A stretch of DNA of 40,325 nucleotides from the NCBI GenBank assembly GCA_004556155.1, contig SFIM01000027.1, positions 1-40,325 of the forward strand. The letters are read 5' to 3'. Every line of letters starts with the position of its first letter. The stretch's first letter is position 1. The notes beneath the pieces are model-generated. The model was not told where the DNA came from. It made no database searches and saw only the letters and a program-made list of their open reading frames with translations. Of the stretch, positions 33,037 to 40,286 are shown piece after piece. The DNA comes from Clostridiales bacterium. GTDB taxonomy: Bacteria; Bacillota; Clostridia; Christensenellales; Aristaeellaceae. The translations under genes were made by a program, and so were the position numbers.

Positions 33037-33681
33037 TTACAGCGCCTTGGCTACATCTTCCCAGGGGATCATGCGCAGGGCGCTGGTGGGGCAGCCGGCA
33101 ACGCACGCGCCGCAGCTGATGCACTTGGTGGACTTATGCTTTTCCACGTCCACGCGGGGCATATGCCAGGGGCAGGCGTTGACGCACGCGCCGCAGCCGA
33201 CGCACTTATCCTCGTCAATGACGCGCGCGCCGGTGACGGGATCAGCGGAGATGGCCTTCATGGGGCAAGCGTTGACGCACGCGGGGTCGGCGCACTGCTT
33301 GCAGGTGTCGGGCTTGAAGCCCCACAGGCCGAAGAAGCCGTCGCCGTGCTTATAATCGTCGGTCGGGCCCTGATCGCCAAAGTTCACGTTCTGGCGAACA
33401 CGGATGCGGGCCATGTAGGGGTGGGCGTCCCCATCATTGGCCAGGGTGCAGTTGACCTCGCAGCGCTGGCAGCCGGTGCATTTGGCACGGTTGGCAACGA
33501 GCAGGAAGTCGGGGGTAGCGATGGTATCCACCAAACCTGCCTCCGCCTGAGAGCGGGTGCATCCCATCAGGGAGAGCAGGGTGCTGGAGAGGGCGACGCC
33601 GGCAAGACCTTTACCCGACAGTTTCATGAACTGGCGGCGGGTATACTCGCGATCCATCAGCGTCTTCTTGGTGTCAGACAT
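33037..33681 (-). CDS. Tat-exported four-cluster ferredoxin-like lipoprotein, YdhY-like
   Basis: The 214 residues have a twin-arginine signal, TRRQFMK (14-20), and a hydrophobic stretch ending in the lipobox LMGC (cysteine 41), so the protein should be exported folded and anchored by lipid. Four cysteine groups bind 4Fe-4S clusters, as in DmsB-like electron carriers: CTGCQRCEVNC (68-78), CKQCADPACVNACP, CVGCGACVNACP and CISCGACVAGCP. The order of blocks matches E. coli YdhY. I choose ATG at 33681 with GGAGG 8 nt upstream; the longer open frame runs through the structured leader. It is the first gene of the AOR unit. Confidence 0.92.
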   Translation of the reverse strand: MSDTKKTLMDREYTRRQFMKLSGKGLAGVALSSTLLSLMGCTRSQAEAGLVDTIATPDFLLVANRAKCTGCQRCEVNCTLANDGDAHPYMARIRVRQNVNFGDQGPTDDYKHGDGFFGLWGFKPDTCKQCADPACVNACPMKAISADPVTGARVIDEDKCVGCGACVNACPWHMPRVDVEKHKSTKCISCGACVAGCPTSALRMIPWEDVAKAL

Positions 33682-33727
33682 AACCTTTTCCTCCTTGCTT
33701 GTCGTGCTTATGGGTAAACACCGCCAA

Positions 33728-33769
33728 GGGAGCCCGCTGTTTGCAAGTAAAGCAAACAAGCATGCTCCC
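33728..33769 (-). promoter_or_regulatory. Hairpin between candidate riboswitch and first gene
   Basis: On the minus strand GGGAGC (33769-33764) pairs with GCTCCC (33733-33728) and TGTTTGC with GCAAACA inside it (33758-33738). There is no T-run, so it is not a classic terminator; it could be the switching part of the leader or an RNA stabiliser. Confidence 0.45.
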
Positions 33770-33862
33770 CTCTCTCCTTTGCAAAATGGCAGGCGTGCGG
33801 ATTGCTCCCCACACCAAATGGTCGCTGGGGCCGCGTGGGTCCCAGAAACTCGGAGTCTGGCA
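33770..33862 (-). ncRNA. Candidate molybdenum/tungsten cofactor (Moco/Tuco) riboswitch
   Basis: The leader of the AOR unit, read on the minus strand, starts CTCCGAG (33855-33849) and closes with GCAAAGGAG (33782-33774), so CTCC and GGAG form an outer stem. Inside are hairpins CTGGG/CCCAG, ACCA/TGGT and GTGTGG/CCGCAC. From memory the Moco motif has the same CTCCGAG opening and GCAAAGGA closing, and it occurs before molybdenum- and tungsten-enzyme genes. I do not see the tetraloop receptor arm, which would fit the tungsten variant. The place fits well; the identity rests on memory. Confidence 0.45.
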
Positions 33863-33873
33863 CGATTATAATT

Positions 33874-33902
33874 ATAATAGCATTTGATCACCAATTTTTC
33901 AA
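33874..33902 (-). promoter_or_regulatory. Sigma-A promoter of the ydhY-ydhV-like unit
   Basis: On the minus strand TTGAAA (33902-33897), 17-nt spacer, TATTAT (33879-33874) with TGC before the -10. Transcription would begin near 33867, a few bases before the candidate riboswitch, leaving a leader of about 185 nt. Confidence 0.75.
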
Positions 33903-33960
33903 TGTTAGATTGGGCAAACATTTTTACCGGATTCAACTGCTTTGATATCGATATTGCGCA

Positions 33961-33990
33961 TTGACAATAAATAAACCCCTATGCTATAAT
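33961..33990 (+). promoter_or_regulatory. Sigma-A promoter of the NTPase-fdhD pair
   Basis: TTGACA (33961-33966), 18-nt spacer, TATAAT (33985-33990) with TGC before the -10. It is divergent from the promoter at 33874, with about 58 bp between the two -35 boxes. Confidence 0.75.
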
Positions 33991-34062
33991 GCAACCGGAA
34001 AAGGCTGCGGCCGGTGAAGTGAAAATTGCTTGTATGCTGCTGCGGCAAAGGAGATTGCGAAC

Positions 34063-34587
34063 ATGCATGTATTTCTGACCGGCGATGTGCAGATCGGCAA
34101 GAGCACCGCTATCCGCCGTGCGATTGCCCAGCTTGGCCGGCCCGTTTACGGCTTTCGCACCTTCTTTACGGATCGGGAAAGCGCCGAGAAATCGCTGTAT
34201 ATGCTGCCTGCCGCGGCGGAGCGCGCGCCTGGGCAGGAGGATGCGGTGGCCGTGTTCAGCGGCGGCCGTCCCACCCCGCTGACAGCGCGCTTTGACGCGC
34301 TGGGCGCGTCGCTTTTGCGGGCGGCGCAGGCGCACCCCGAGGGGCTGATTCTGATGGATGAGTGCGGGCGCTTTGAGCGCGAAGCCTATGCCTTTCAGCG
34401 TGAGATTGCCCGCTGCCTGGATGGCGATATCCCTGTGCTGGGGGGGGTGCGCCAGGGCGTGCTGGGCTGGACGGAGCTGATCCGCAGCCATCCGCGCGTG
34501 ACCCTTCTGACTGTAACGGCCGAGAACCGCGACGCGATGCCGCAAACCATCGCGGCGCTGATTGCGAAAGGAGATTCCCATGCCTGA
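34063..34587 (+). CDS. THEP1-type nucleoside-triphosphatase
   Basis: This 174-residue NTPase has a P-loop, GDVQIGKST (near residue 8), and a Walker B LILMDECGRFE, matching the NTPase_1 (THEP1) family with its DExG pattern. Members hydrolyse ATP and GTP in vitro; their role in the cell is not settled, and some lie beside molybdopterin genes. AAAGGAG is 8 nt before 34063. The last 8 bases overlap fdhD, so the two are translated together, which points to a role in metal-cofactor insertion or maturation. That role is inference. Confidence 0.8.
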   Translation: MHVFLTGDVQIGKSTAIRRAIAQLGRPVYGFRTFFTDRESAEKSLYMLPAAAERAPGQEDAVAVFSGGRPTPLTARFDALGASLLRAAQAHPEGLILMDECGRFEREAYAFQREIARCLDGDIPVLGGVRQGVLGWTELIRSHPRVTLLTVTAENRDAMPQTIAALIAKGDSHA

Positions 34588-35227
34588 TTTGATGATAGAG
34601 CGCATTGTGCCCTGGCAGCTCAACGGGCAAAAGCAGAGCGCGTTTTTGTGCACGCCCGAGCATCTGGACGAGCTGGCGGCGGGGTATCTGTACACCCAGG
34701 GCATGATTGCCGGGCTGGGCGATATCGCGGAGATTGCGGGCGATGAGAACGGCCTGAACGTAACGCTGCGCGAGGGCGTTGCGCCGCGGCGCACGGATAT
34801 TTTGGAGCGGCTGCAAGCCTGCCCTGCCTGCAAAAGCGACTTTCAGGCGCCGCTTGTGCAGATTCAGGCGATGTGCCGCCAGCTGCTGAGCGAAAAAAAC
34901 TATTTCGGCACGCACCGGCTGGCGCTGCACTGCGGCGATCAGGTGGCATACCGCGAGGACGTCGGCCGCCACAACGCCGCCGATAAGTGCATTGCCTATG
35001 GCCTGCGCCAGGGCTGGGATATGAGCCGCTGCATCCTGGGCTCGACCGGGCGCATATCGCTGGAGATGCTGGTCAAGGTGGCCGTCGCGGGCATACCGGT
35101 GTTCTTCAGCCGCAAGTATCCTAGCGATATCGTGGCCGATTGGGCCGAGCGCCTGGGCATTGCGCTGGTGATCCGCGCGCATAGCGACGCGCCCGGCGTG
35201 TACGGTGCGCGCGAGCGCGTGGTGTAA
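34580..35227 (+). CDS. fdhD: FdhD-type sulfurtransferase for molybdenum cofactor
   Basis: FdhD carries sulfur from IscS to the bis-pterin molybdenum cofactor so that formate dehydrogenase becomes active. The 215 residues have the cysteine pair CPAC (81-84), REDVGRHNAADKCIAYGL and STGRISLEMLVKVAVAGIPVFFSRKYPS (in part), all family hallmarks. It is shorter than the usual 260 or so because the N-terminal part is reduced. No formate dehydrogenase is in the window; the only Mo/W enzyme nearby is the AOR. AAAGGAG is 7 nt before 34580. A terminator follows at 35288. Confidence 0.88.
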   Translation: MPDLMIERIVPWQLNGQKQSAFLCTPEHLDELAAGYLYTQGMIAGLGDIAEIAGDENGLNVTLREGVAPRRTDILERLQACPACKSDFQAPLVQIQAMCRQLLSEKNYFGTHRLALHCGDQVAYREDVGRHNAADKCIAYGLRQGWDMSRCILGSTGRISLEMLVKVAVAGIPVFFSRKYPSDIVADWAERLGIALVIRAHSDAPGVYGARERVV

Positions 35228-35287
35228 AAGTGGCTGATAGTCGCTTGCCCGCGCAACAAGCCCCTTCCTTAGGTTTATTGCATTTCC

Positions 35288-35314
35288 TGCCGCCTGTCGG
35301 GCGGCATTTTTTAT
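35288..35314 (+). terminator. Terminator of the NTPase-fdhD pair
   Basis: TGCCGCC (35288-35294) pairs with GGCGGCA (35300-35306), followed by six T and ATT. It is also where the GC-rich part of the window ends. Confidence 0.85.
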
Positions 35315-35803
35315 TCCAAACGGCGCATGAAAACGCCCTCCCCGAAGAAACGTCAACTTAGGGATTTCGAGAAATTGAGTTTTTAAGAGCGTTTCCCGAG
35401 CGGCAAGCCAGAACCACTGATGGAGAAGCAGAAATGCTAATTCATCGGTGGTTTTGTCATTGTGAAAAATACAGGGATACGTTGCGCAATTTGAGTTAAA
35501 GCGCACTCTTGCAGAGATTTTCTTTTGAGGATCAGGATAAAAATGTGCTATGAGTAATGGCGTTCTACAGTCTTGTGTAACGCGCTGTGCATAGCAATAA
35601 TAGACAAAATAGAAAGCAGTATTCGGCGGTTATTTGTTGATACTGCTTGCTTTTTGCTATATTATGTTCATCTCGTACCTGTGCCACGATTCGTGGCTAA
35701 TCGATGGAAGATGATTTTTACCCCACTTGAGATTATGGTCTCAAAAGATAAAATATGGCTTTGAAAAATTTCGGGAAATAGCCACAAAACCCATGTGTCG
35801 TGA
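35315..35803. other. AT-richer intergenic stretch with two hairpins, no supported gene
   Basis: I find no convincing gene here. Two terminator-like structures are visible: AACCACTGATG/CATCGGTGGTT (35412-35453, one G-T pair, then TTGTC), and AAGCAGTAT/ATACTGCTT (35614-35648) followed by GCTTTTTG. A short frame at 35573-35764 lacks a ribosome site and any familiar pattern. The base composition changes here from GC-rich to AT-rich. Confidence 0.6.
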
Positions 35804-35832
35804 TTGATAGTGCGTCAAAATTTTGCTATAAT
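35804..35832 (+). promoter_or_regulatory. Sigma-A promoter before the methyltransferase fragment
   Basis: TTGATA (35804-35809), 17-nt spacer, TATAAT (35827-35832) with TGC before the -10. AAAGGAG follows at about 35859. Confidence 0.65.
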
Positions 35833-35875
35833 AGTGACGATAACGTAGAAGCTCGCGAAAGGAGTATAGCATTAG

Positions 35876-36357
35876 AGGGCTCAAGCAAAAAATGGGCAAA
35901 TCAAGTCAAAGCAACGAGTCGCCGATCACTGTGAGGTGTTTATCTCCGAGCGCGAAGTAAATGCTATGCTTGATTTAGTGAAGCAAGAGACAGAACGTGT
36001 AGACTCAACATTTCTGAATCCTGCCACCAAGAGCGGGGTGTTTTTGCGCGAAGTTGCAAAACGATTAATGAAAGGACTTGAGAAGCAAATCCCGGATTTG
36101 CAGGAGCGTGTAGATTATATCTTTCAAAAACAGCTATTTGGTATTGCAATTACTGAGATAACCAGTTTGCTGGCGCGGCGAAGCCTGTATTGCAGCAAAT
36201 ATTCAAATAGCAATTTTTCGGTAACGAAATTTAGTACAGCTGAAGGAAATATACGTTTCCGGCACAGTAGCCATACATGGAGCGACGGAAAATGTATATT
36301 TTGTGGTGCAGCAAAGAGTGAGTATGATCGTAGAATAGAACTCGAAAACTACGCATC
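35876..36357 (+). pseudogene. 5' fragment of an N6-adenine DNA methyltransferase (Eco57I-like)
   Basis: The open frame reads KSKQRVADHCEVFISEREVNAML (in part), LVKQETERVDSTFLNPATKSGVFLREVAKRLMKGLE (in part), LFGIAITEITSLLARRSLYCSK and GKCIFCGAAKSEYDR. I know these as the opening of large Clostridial DNA methyltransferases with an NPxxKSGxFL cofactor-binding loop. Native proteins go on for several hundred residues. Here the match stops near 36357, where the remains of an IS256-type transposase begin. No ATG lies in frame at the start; a nearby ATG (35892) is one frame off, so the start may also be damaged. Promoter and ribosome site are kept. Confidence 0.7.
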
Positions 36358-37036
36358 GAGCACCGACAATCAGCCGAGTGCCGTGCAACCCCCGATCTTT
36401 TAAGGATCGCAGGAAGCAAATCCAGCTTTCCTTGTCTTCTCGACCGCCCTCGGCGGCTCCGATTACCTCGCGATTTCCATCGCTGTTGACGCCAATTGCG
36501 ACTAGAATAGCGATGCTCTCAATCACGCCGCTCAGTTCTTTTTCAGGTAGATGCCGTCCATGTAAACGTACGGATATTCCGCCACCAGAGGCCGGTTCCG
36601 CCAGTCTTCGATCTGCCAGTAGACCTTCTTGTTCAGATTGCTGATTGTCCCCGGCGATACTTTCGTGCCCCACAGGACCTCAGTGATGTCTTCCACTCGG
36701 CGCACGGACGCGCCGGCCAGATACATCTCAATCAGCGCTTCTTCAACTGATTCCTCGCGGCGACGGTAGCCGTTCGATGATGGCTGTCTCGAACGGCAAT
36801 TTCCGCAGCTTCGGAATCTTCAAGTCGACCTCACCGGCCTTTGTCATGAGCTTACGATGATAGTGTCACACACGCGTGTCGGCACGGCTCTCTGTGCGTT
36901 CGTACTTGTGCGCCTGCGTGATTTCGTCCGCTTCAGCATCCAGCATGGCATTCAGCGTCTGCTCTACCGTTCCCAATACCATCTCCCCGAGTTGCTTTTT
37001 GACTTCTGCCGTGTCTAGGCGTATAATCTCTCCCAT
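36358..37036 (-). mobile_element. Degenerate IS256-family (mutator) transposase, 3' truncated
   Basis: Read from 37036 on the minus strand the parts are in order but broken: MGEIIRLDTAEVKKQLGEMV, then YERTESRADTRV and a TGA where relatives have glycine; HYHRKLMTKAGEVDLKIPKL and RKLPFETAIIER; a one-base frame shift; REESVEEALIEMYLAGASVRRVEDITEVLWG (in part) and YMDGIYLKKN; another frame change; then IAILVAIGVNSDGNREVIGAAEGG and LIVGARC. About 225 of the usual 400 or so residues remain, without the C-terminal catalytic glutamate region. Its broken end joins the methyltransferase fragment near 36358. GGAGGG stands before the old start. The outer end is probably near 37080-37120. Confidence 0.85.
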
Positions 37037-37130
37037 GGAAGTCCCTCCTGAGTGTTAGTTTGGTTCAATTCTATTCTACACGCCGGGGCTTCCTTTTCAA
37101 TTGTGCGAAATTTATTATACCTTATCTACG

Positions 37131-37973
37131 TTAGGAACCAGTTCTAGCTGCTTTTAAGTTGTATGTAAGCAATGTGGCGATCACAATTACGCAGCCAACT
37201 ATTGCAAGTGGTGTAATTGTTTCATGCAAAAAAACAAATGTCCAGATTGGGGCCATAACAGGCTCGGATATCGTGATGAAGCTCGCCTGTAGCGCGGATG
37301 TGTGTTTGATTCCTGCAGCAAAGCACAGCCACGCAGCAATACCCGTGAGAGTAGCAAACACTAAAAGAAACACCCATTCGGATGAAGTAGTGCCGCGTAC
37401 TGCTTGGTTTGTAAGCATTGCGGGAACAAAAATGAGATAGCATAGATTCCCGATAAAGAGTGACTCGAGCGGATTTGCACTTTTATCCTTGCTGAGGAAA
37501 AAAACACCTGCATAGAATATTGACGATGCGAGTGCCATGGTATTTCCTTTTGTTCCGCCCCCATCCAGATTTCCCACAAATGCCAATGATACACCTACGA
37601 GTAAGCAAACGCATGTAACACATTCGGATTTGCTTGGCTTCTTTTTGTATATTAGCGCATTGAATAGAATAATGTAAAATGGAGAAGTGTTCTGAAGTAC
37701 AGTAGCATTTGCGGAAGTAGTGTATTTGTTGGCAGACATAAACAACACTCCTTGCGCAAAATAGCAAATTCCAGCAAGCACTTTTGCGAAACTCAGCTTG
37801 ATTTTATGGTTCAACAGCATTAACCCGGACACGACTATAGCAATCAGGCCACGAAGCGTTGCTAAGCAAATGCCGTTCCAAGCAACACTTTTTGTGAAAA
37901 TGCCTCCCAAGCTCCACAGAAATGCAGAAAAAAACAGGAAAAGCGGCGCGATTTTCTCCATCTTAAGTTTCAA
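37131..37973 (-). CDS. DMT superfamily permease with EamA domains
   Basis: This 280-residue inner-membrane carrier has ten hydrophobic segments in two EamA repeats, starting LFLFFSAFLWSLGGIFTKSVAWNG (in part) and, in the second half, WVFLLVFATLTGIAAWLCF and FITISEPVMAPIWTFVFLHE (in part). The motif ISEPVMAPIWTFVFLHE is typical of DMT exporters of amino acids or metabolites. TTG at 37973 has GGAGG 7 nt upstream; the ATG at 37961 is 4 codons later and too far from it, so I prefer TTG. The gene is intact although its neighbours are all broken, and it is AT-rich relative to the main chromosome, suggesting transfer. Confidence 0.85.
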   Translation of the reverse strand: MKLKMEKIAPLFLFFSAFLWSLGGIFTKSVAWNGICLATLRGLIAIVVSGLMLLNHKIKLSFAKVLAGICYFAQGVLFMSANKYTTSANATVLQNTSPFYIILFNALIYKKKPSKSECVTCVCLLVGVSLAFVGNLDGGGTKGNTMALASSIFYAGVFFLSKDKSANPLESLFIGNLCYLIFVPAMLTNQAVRGTTSSEWVFLLVFATLTGIAAWLCFAAGIKHTSALQASFITISEPVMAPIWTFVFLHETITPLAIVGCVIVIATLLTYNLKAARTGS

Positions 37974-38064
37974 TATATTGCCTCCTCTTATGTATGACGC
38001 AATATAGATCTTAAAAATCGATGAGCTGTAACAGACATAAGCGTAATCAAAACCTGAGTTGCTG

Positions 38065-38352
38065 TTAGCTAAGTTTGTGATGGCAAGCCACACAGTGTCC
38101 ATTGCAGATCTCTGTCAGTTCCGGTTCTGTGGAACGACAAATGTCTGTTGCATAAGGGCACCTTGGGTGGAAGCGGCATCCTTTGGGAATATTCATTGGG
38201 CTAGGCGTTTCACCTTGGATCATGTACTCCCGACTTTTAGAATCTGGGTCAATCTCTGGCGCTGCCTTCATCAAGATGTCTGTGTAAGGATGAAACGGGT
38301 CGTTGAACAATTCTTCGGTTTCACCAGTTTCCACGACTTTGCCAAGATACAT
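38065..38352 (-). pseudogene. 3' remnant of an oligopeptide ABC ATPase gene (oppF/dppF)
   Basis: The frame MYLGKVVETGETEELFNDPFHPYTDILMKAA (in part), GETPSPMNIPKGCRFHPRCPYATDIC (in part) and GHCVACHH is the C-terminal oligopeptide/dipeptide ATPase region, including the cysteine cluster that can bind an Fe-S centre. The whole ATPase domain before it (Walker motifs, signature) is missing. The start coincides with the point where the oppB fragment ends, so a deletion brought the two ends together. Confidence 0.85.
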
Positions 38353-38608
38353 TTAGGCGAATAGAATTACCAAAGTCCAGATGAGCCAGATCTCGTAAGT
38401 AGAACAAATACTGTTTCCAAATTGGTTAATCCAACCCCATCTTTTTTTCCATCGCTTCAATGGCGGATTGTGATGCTTTTTCGCCTAATACCGTCAATGC
38501 AGGATTACCTGGAATAAGACGAATTCCCCAGAATATAATAATTGTGACAGCAAACAGCACGGGGATCATTTGCAAAATACGCTTGAGAATATAATTTAGT
38601 TGCTTCAT
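38353..38608 (-). pseudogene. 5' remnant of an oligopeptide permease gene (oppB/dppB)
   Basis: MKQLNYILKRILQMIPVLF, VTIIIFWGIRLIPGNPAL and AIEAMEKKMGLD are the opening of OppB/DppB. Next comes a TAA at the place where relatives have a polar residue (GLDxPxW), a one-base nonsense change, and the reading then goes on as PIWKQYLFYLRDLAHLDFGNSI before it breaks off. Only the first membrane helix and part of the outer loop are left. GGGGAGG precedes the start. It follows the oppA remnant, as in intact opp operons. Confidence 0.85.
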
Positions 38609-38701
38609 TATACCACGCCACCTCCCCATTTAAACAATGGACATCGAGAATGAAACTGAGCCGCCGGTAACAGGACTGGCGGCTCAGTCAATTTAGCTAA
38701 C

Positions 38702-39930
38702 TCAGTCTGTCAGTGTTAACTCGTTAAACATATAGGTTCCCAGAGGATTCTGGATAAAGCCCGTCACATTGCTGCGCATAGCTACGGTCTCAGGCACACA
38801 GCAGACAGGAATAATCAGCGCATCCTCGGCGAAGATCAACTGCGCTTCTTGATACTTTTCAAGACGTACTGCCTCATCATTGGTGGCACCAGCCTCACGG
38901 ATCAACTGTTCTGCCAACTCCTGACGCTCGCCGTTCCAACCGAGATGCCAGCAGTCATAATTCTCTTTGATGCAGAACATTTCCAAGTTTTCGGAGGTGT
39001 CTATGATGTCACTAGTGAAGTAGTTCAGCAGTATTGGCTCTTCAAGATGGTAGCCATCATCAGATCAGACGGAGAACCAGCAGTGATAATAAGGTTTAAT
39101 TCCAGATTTTCTGCTCCTGCTTCAGCAAGAAGTTCCTTGGCTTTCTCAAGGTCATAATTATAAGTAGGTAAATCAGGGTTGTAGTGCGGTGCAGCCGGCC
39201 AGACGATGGACGTGCAGCGCGTGCCTTGCCCGCCGTATACAGCCTGGATGATTGCGTCACGGTCAGTCGCATAGTTCAATGCTTGACGTACACGGGTATT
39301 ATTTAACTTTTCGCTGGTATAGTTCATGGAAATATATTCCACATGGGTGGACTCAAAATCAACTACATTGATATCTGCCTGTCCTGCAATCATAGCTTTC
39401 ATCTGCGCATTGATACCTGTGGCGATATCTACTTGTCCAGCCTGTAATTGCATGATGCGGGTGTTGTCGTCTGGCACCACAAACGGGCCGGTTCCGATGG
39501 GATTCGAGGCCAGAGTATCATCATCGGTGGAAGAATAGTAATCCTTGGGAACAACAGCGCAGAAGAAGGCTGCTAAGCTCGCCAGCAGTGATCCGGAAGG
39601 ATTCTTCAAAACGATGTCGATAGTTTTCTCATCAACGGCTTTCACATCGTCAATAGAAGAGATTAGCGAATTCCATGCACCTAATTCCAAGGAACGTTCG
39701 AGGCTGTATTCCCAGTCCTCAGCGGTTACAGGAGTGCCGTCACTAAACTTTACGTCCTCTCGAAGGTGGAAAGTATATACCAGACCATCATCGCTGATGT
39801 CCCAGCTCGTAGCCAAGCACGGTTCAATTGACTTGCCATCAGCAGTGGAACGAACAAGCCCTTCAAACACCAAGTTCATCACCCAGATGTCGACATTATC
39901 ACCGGCATAGATCGGATCCCCGATAATTCG
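38702..39930 (-). pseudogene. Broken oligopeptide-binding protein gene (oppA, SBP family 5)
   Basis: Family 5 binding-protein segments are easy to see on the minus strand: DNVDIWVMNLVFEGLVRSTADG (in part), LATSWDISDDGLVYTFHLREDVKFSDGTPV (in part), RVRQALNYATDRDAIIQAVYGG (in part) and YNYDLEKAKELLAEAG. Three faults show that it is dead. The signal peptide and first residues are missing near 39930. About 40 residues are missing between NPIGTGPFV and VPDDNTRIMQLQAGQ (near 39475). The frame changes near 39025 after ILKSQYC, and the tail (ENYDCWHLGWNGERQELAEQ, in part, to MFNELTLTD) is in another frame. Confidence 0.85.
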
Positions 39931-39932
39931 CT

Positions 39933-40005
39933 CGACTTCCGCCCGATAGAGAGGTATTATGCTGATGCCGTTCGGGAGACTGTCGGAGAGGAAGATTTTT
40001 CATGA
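39933..40005 (+). pseudogene. C-terminal scrap of a small transposon-encoded protein
   Basis: The frame FRPIERYYADAVRETVGEED ends with FS and TGA, which overlaps the recombinase start (ATGA). It looks like the end of a short protein placed before the recombinase in Tn4451-like elements, cut on its left by the opp remnant. I do not recognise a function. Confidence 0.35.
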
Positions 40006-40286
40006 TGAAACAGAATAACAGGCAGTCTCTCACAAACACGCTGCTCAGCAGCAAAATCACCGCGCTGTATTGCAGGCTTTCCCGTGATGACGAGCTTCAG
40101 GGGGACAGCAACTCCATTCGCAACCAAGAGTTACTATGTAGAGGGTGGTTTCTCCCACCTAATACATATGACTGCGGCTCATTTGTGGTGAATGGAACAG
40201 CAGTTGTAGGAAAGGAGCAGAATAATCCTTATAACCGCTGCAAATCAACACAAAAAGGAGCTGAACTTTATGAAATCTCTATTTGA
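40002..40286 (+). pseudogene. N-terminal fragment of a large serine recombinase (Tn4451 TnpX-like)
   Basis: NRQSLTNTLLSSKITALYCRLSRDDELQGDSNSIRNQ (in part) is the start of the resolvase domain; the serine in CRLSRDD is the nucleophile. After NQE (about 40131) the sequence no longer fits the family, and the frame ends at 40286 after about 50 unrelated residues. Intact recombinases have 500 or more residues, so most of the gene was deleted, joining its start to DNA upstream of tnpV. Confidence 0.8.

Noticed and set aside
30452..33355. A 967-residue open frame opposite the AOR gene
   Set aside because: Same reason: it is the shadow of the AOR and Fe-S genes in a GC-rich frame.
33728..33769. Rho-independent terminator in the AOR leader
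   Set aside because: The stem is good, but no T-run follows on the minus strand.
35573..35764. A 63-residue open frame
   Set aside because: No ribosome site and no familiar pattern; it overlaps a terminator-like hairpin.
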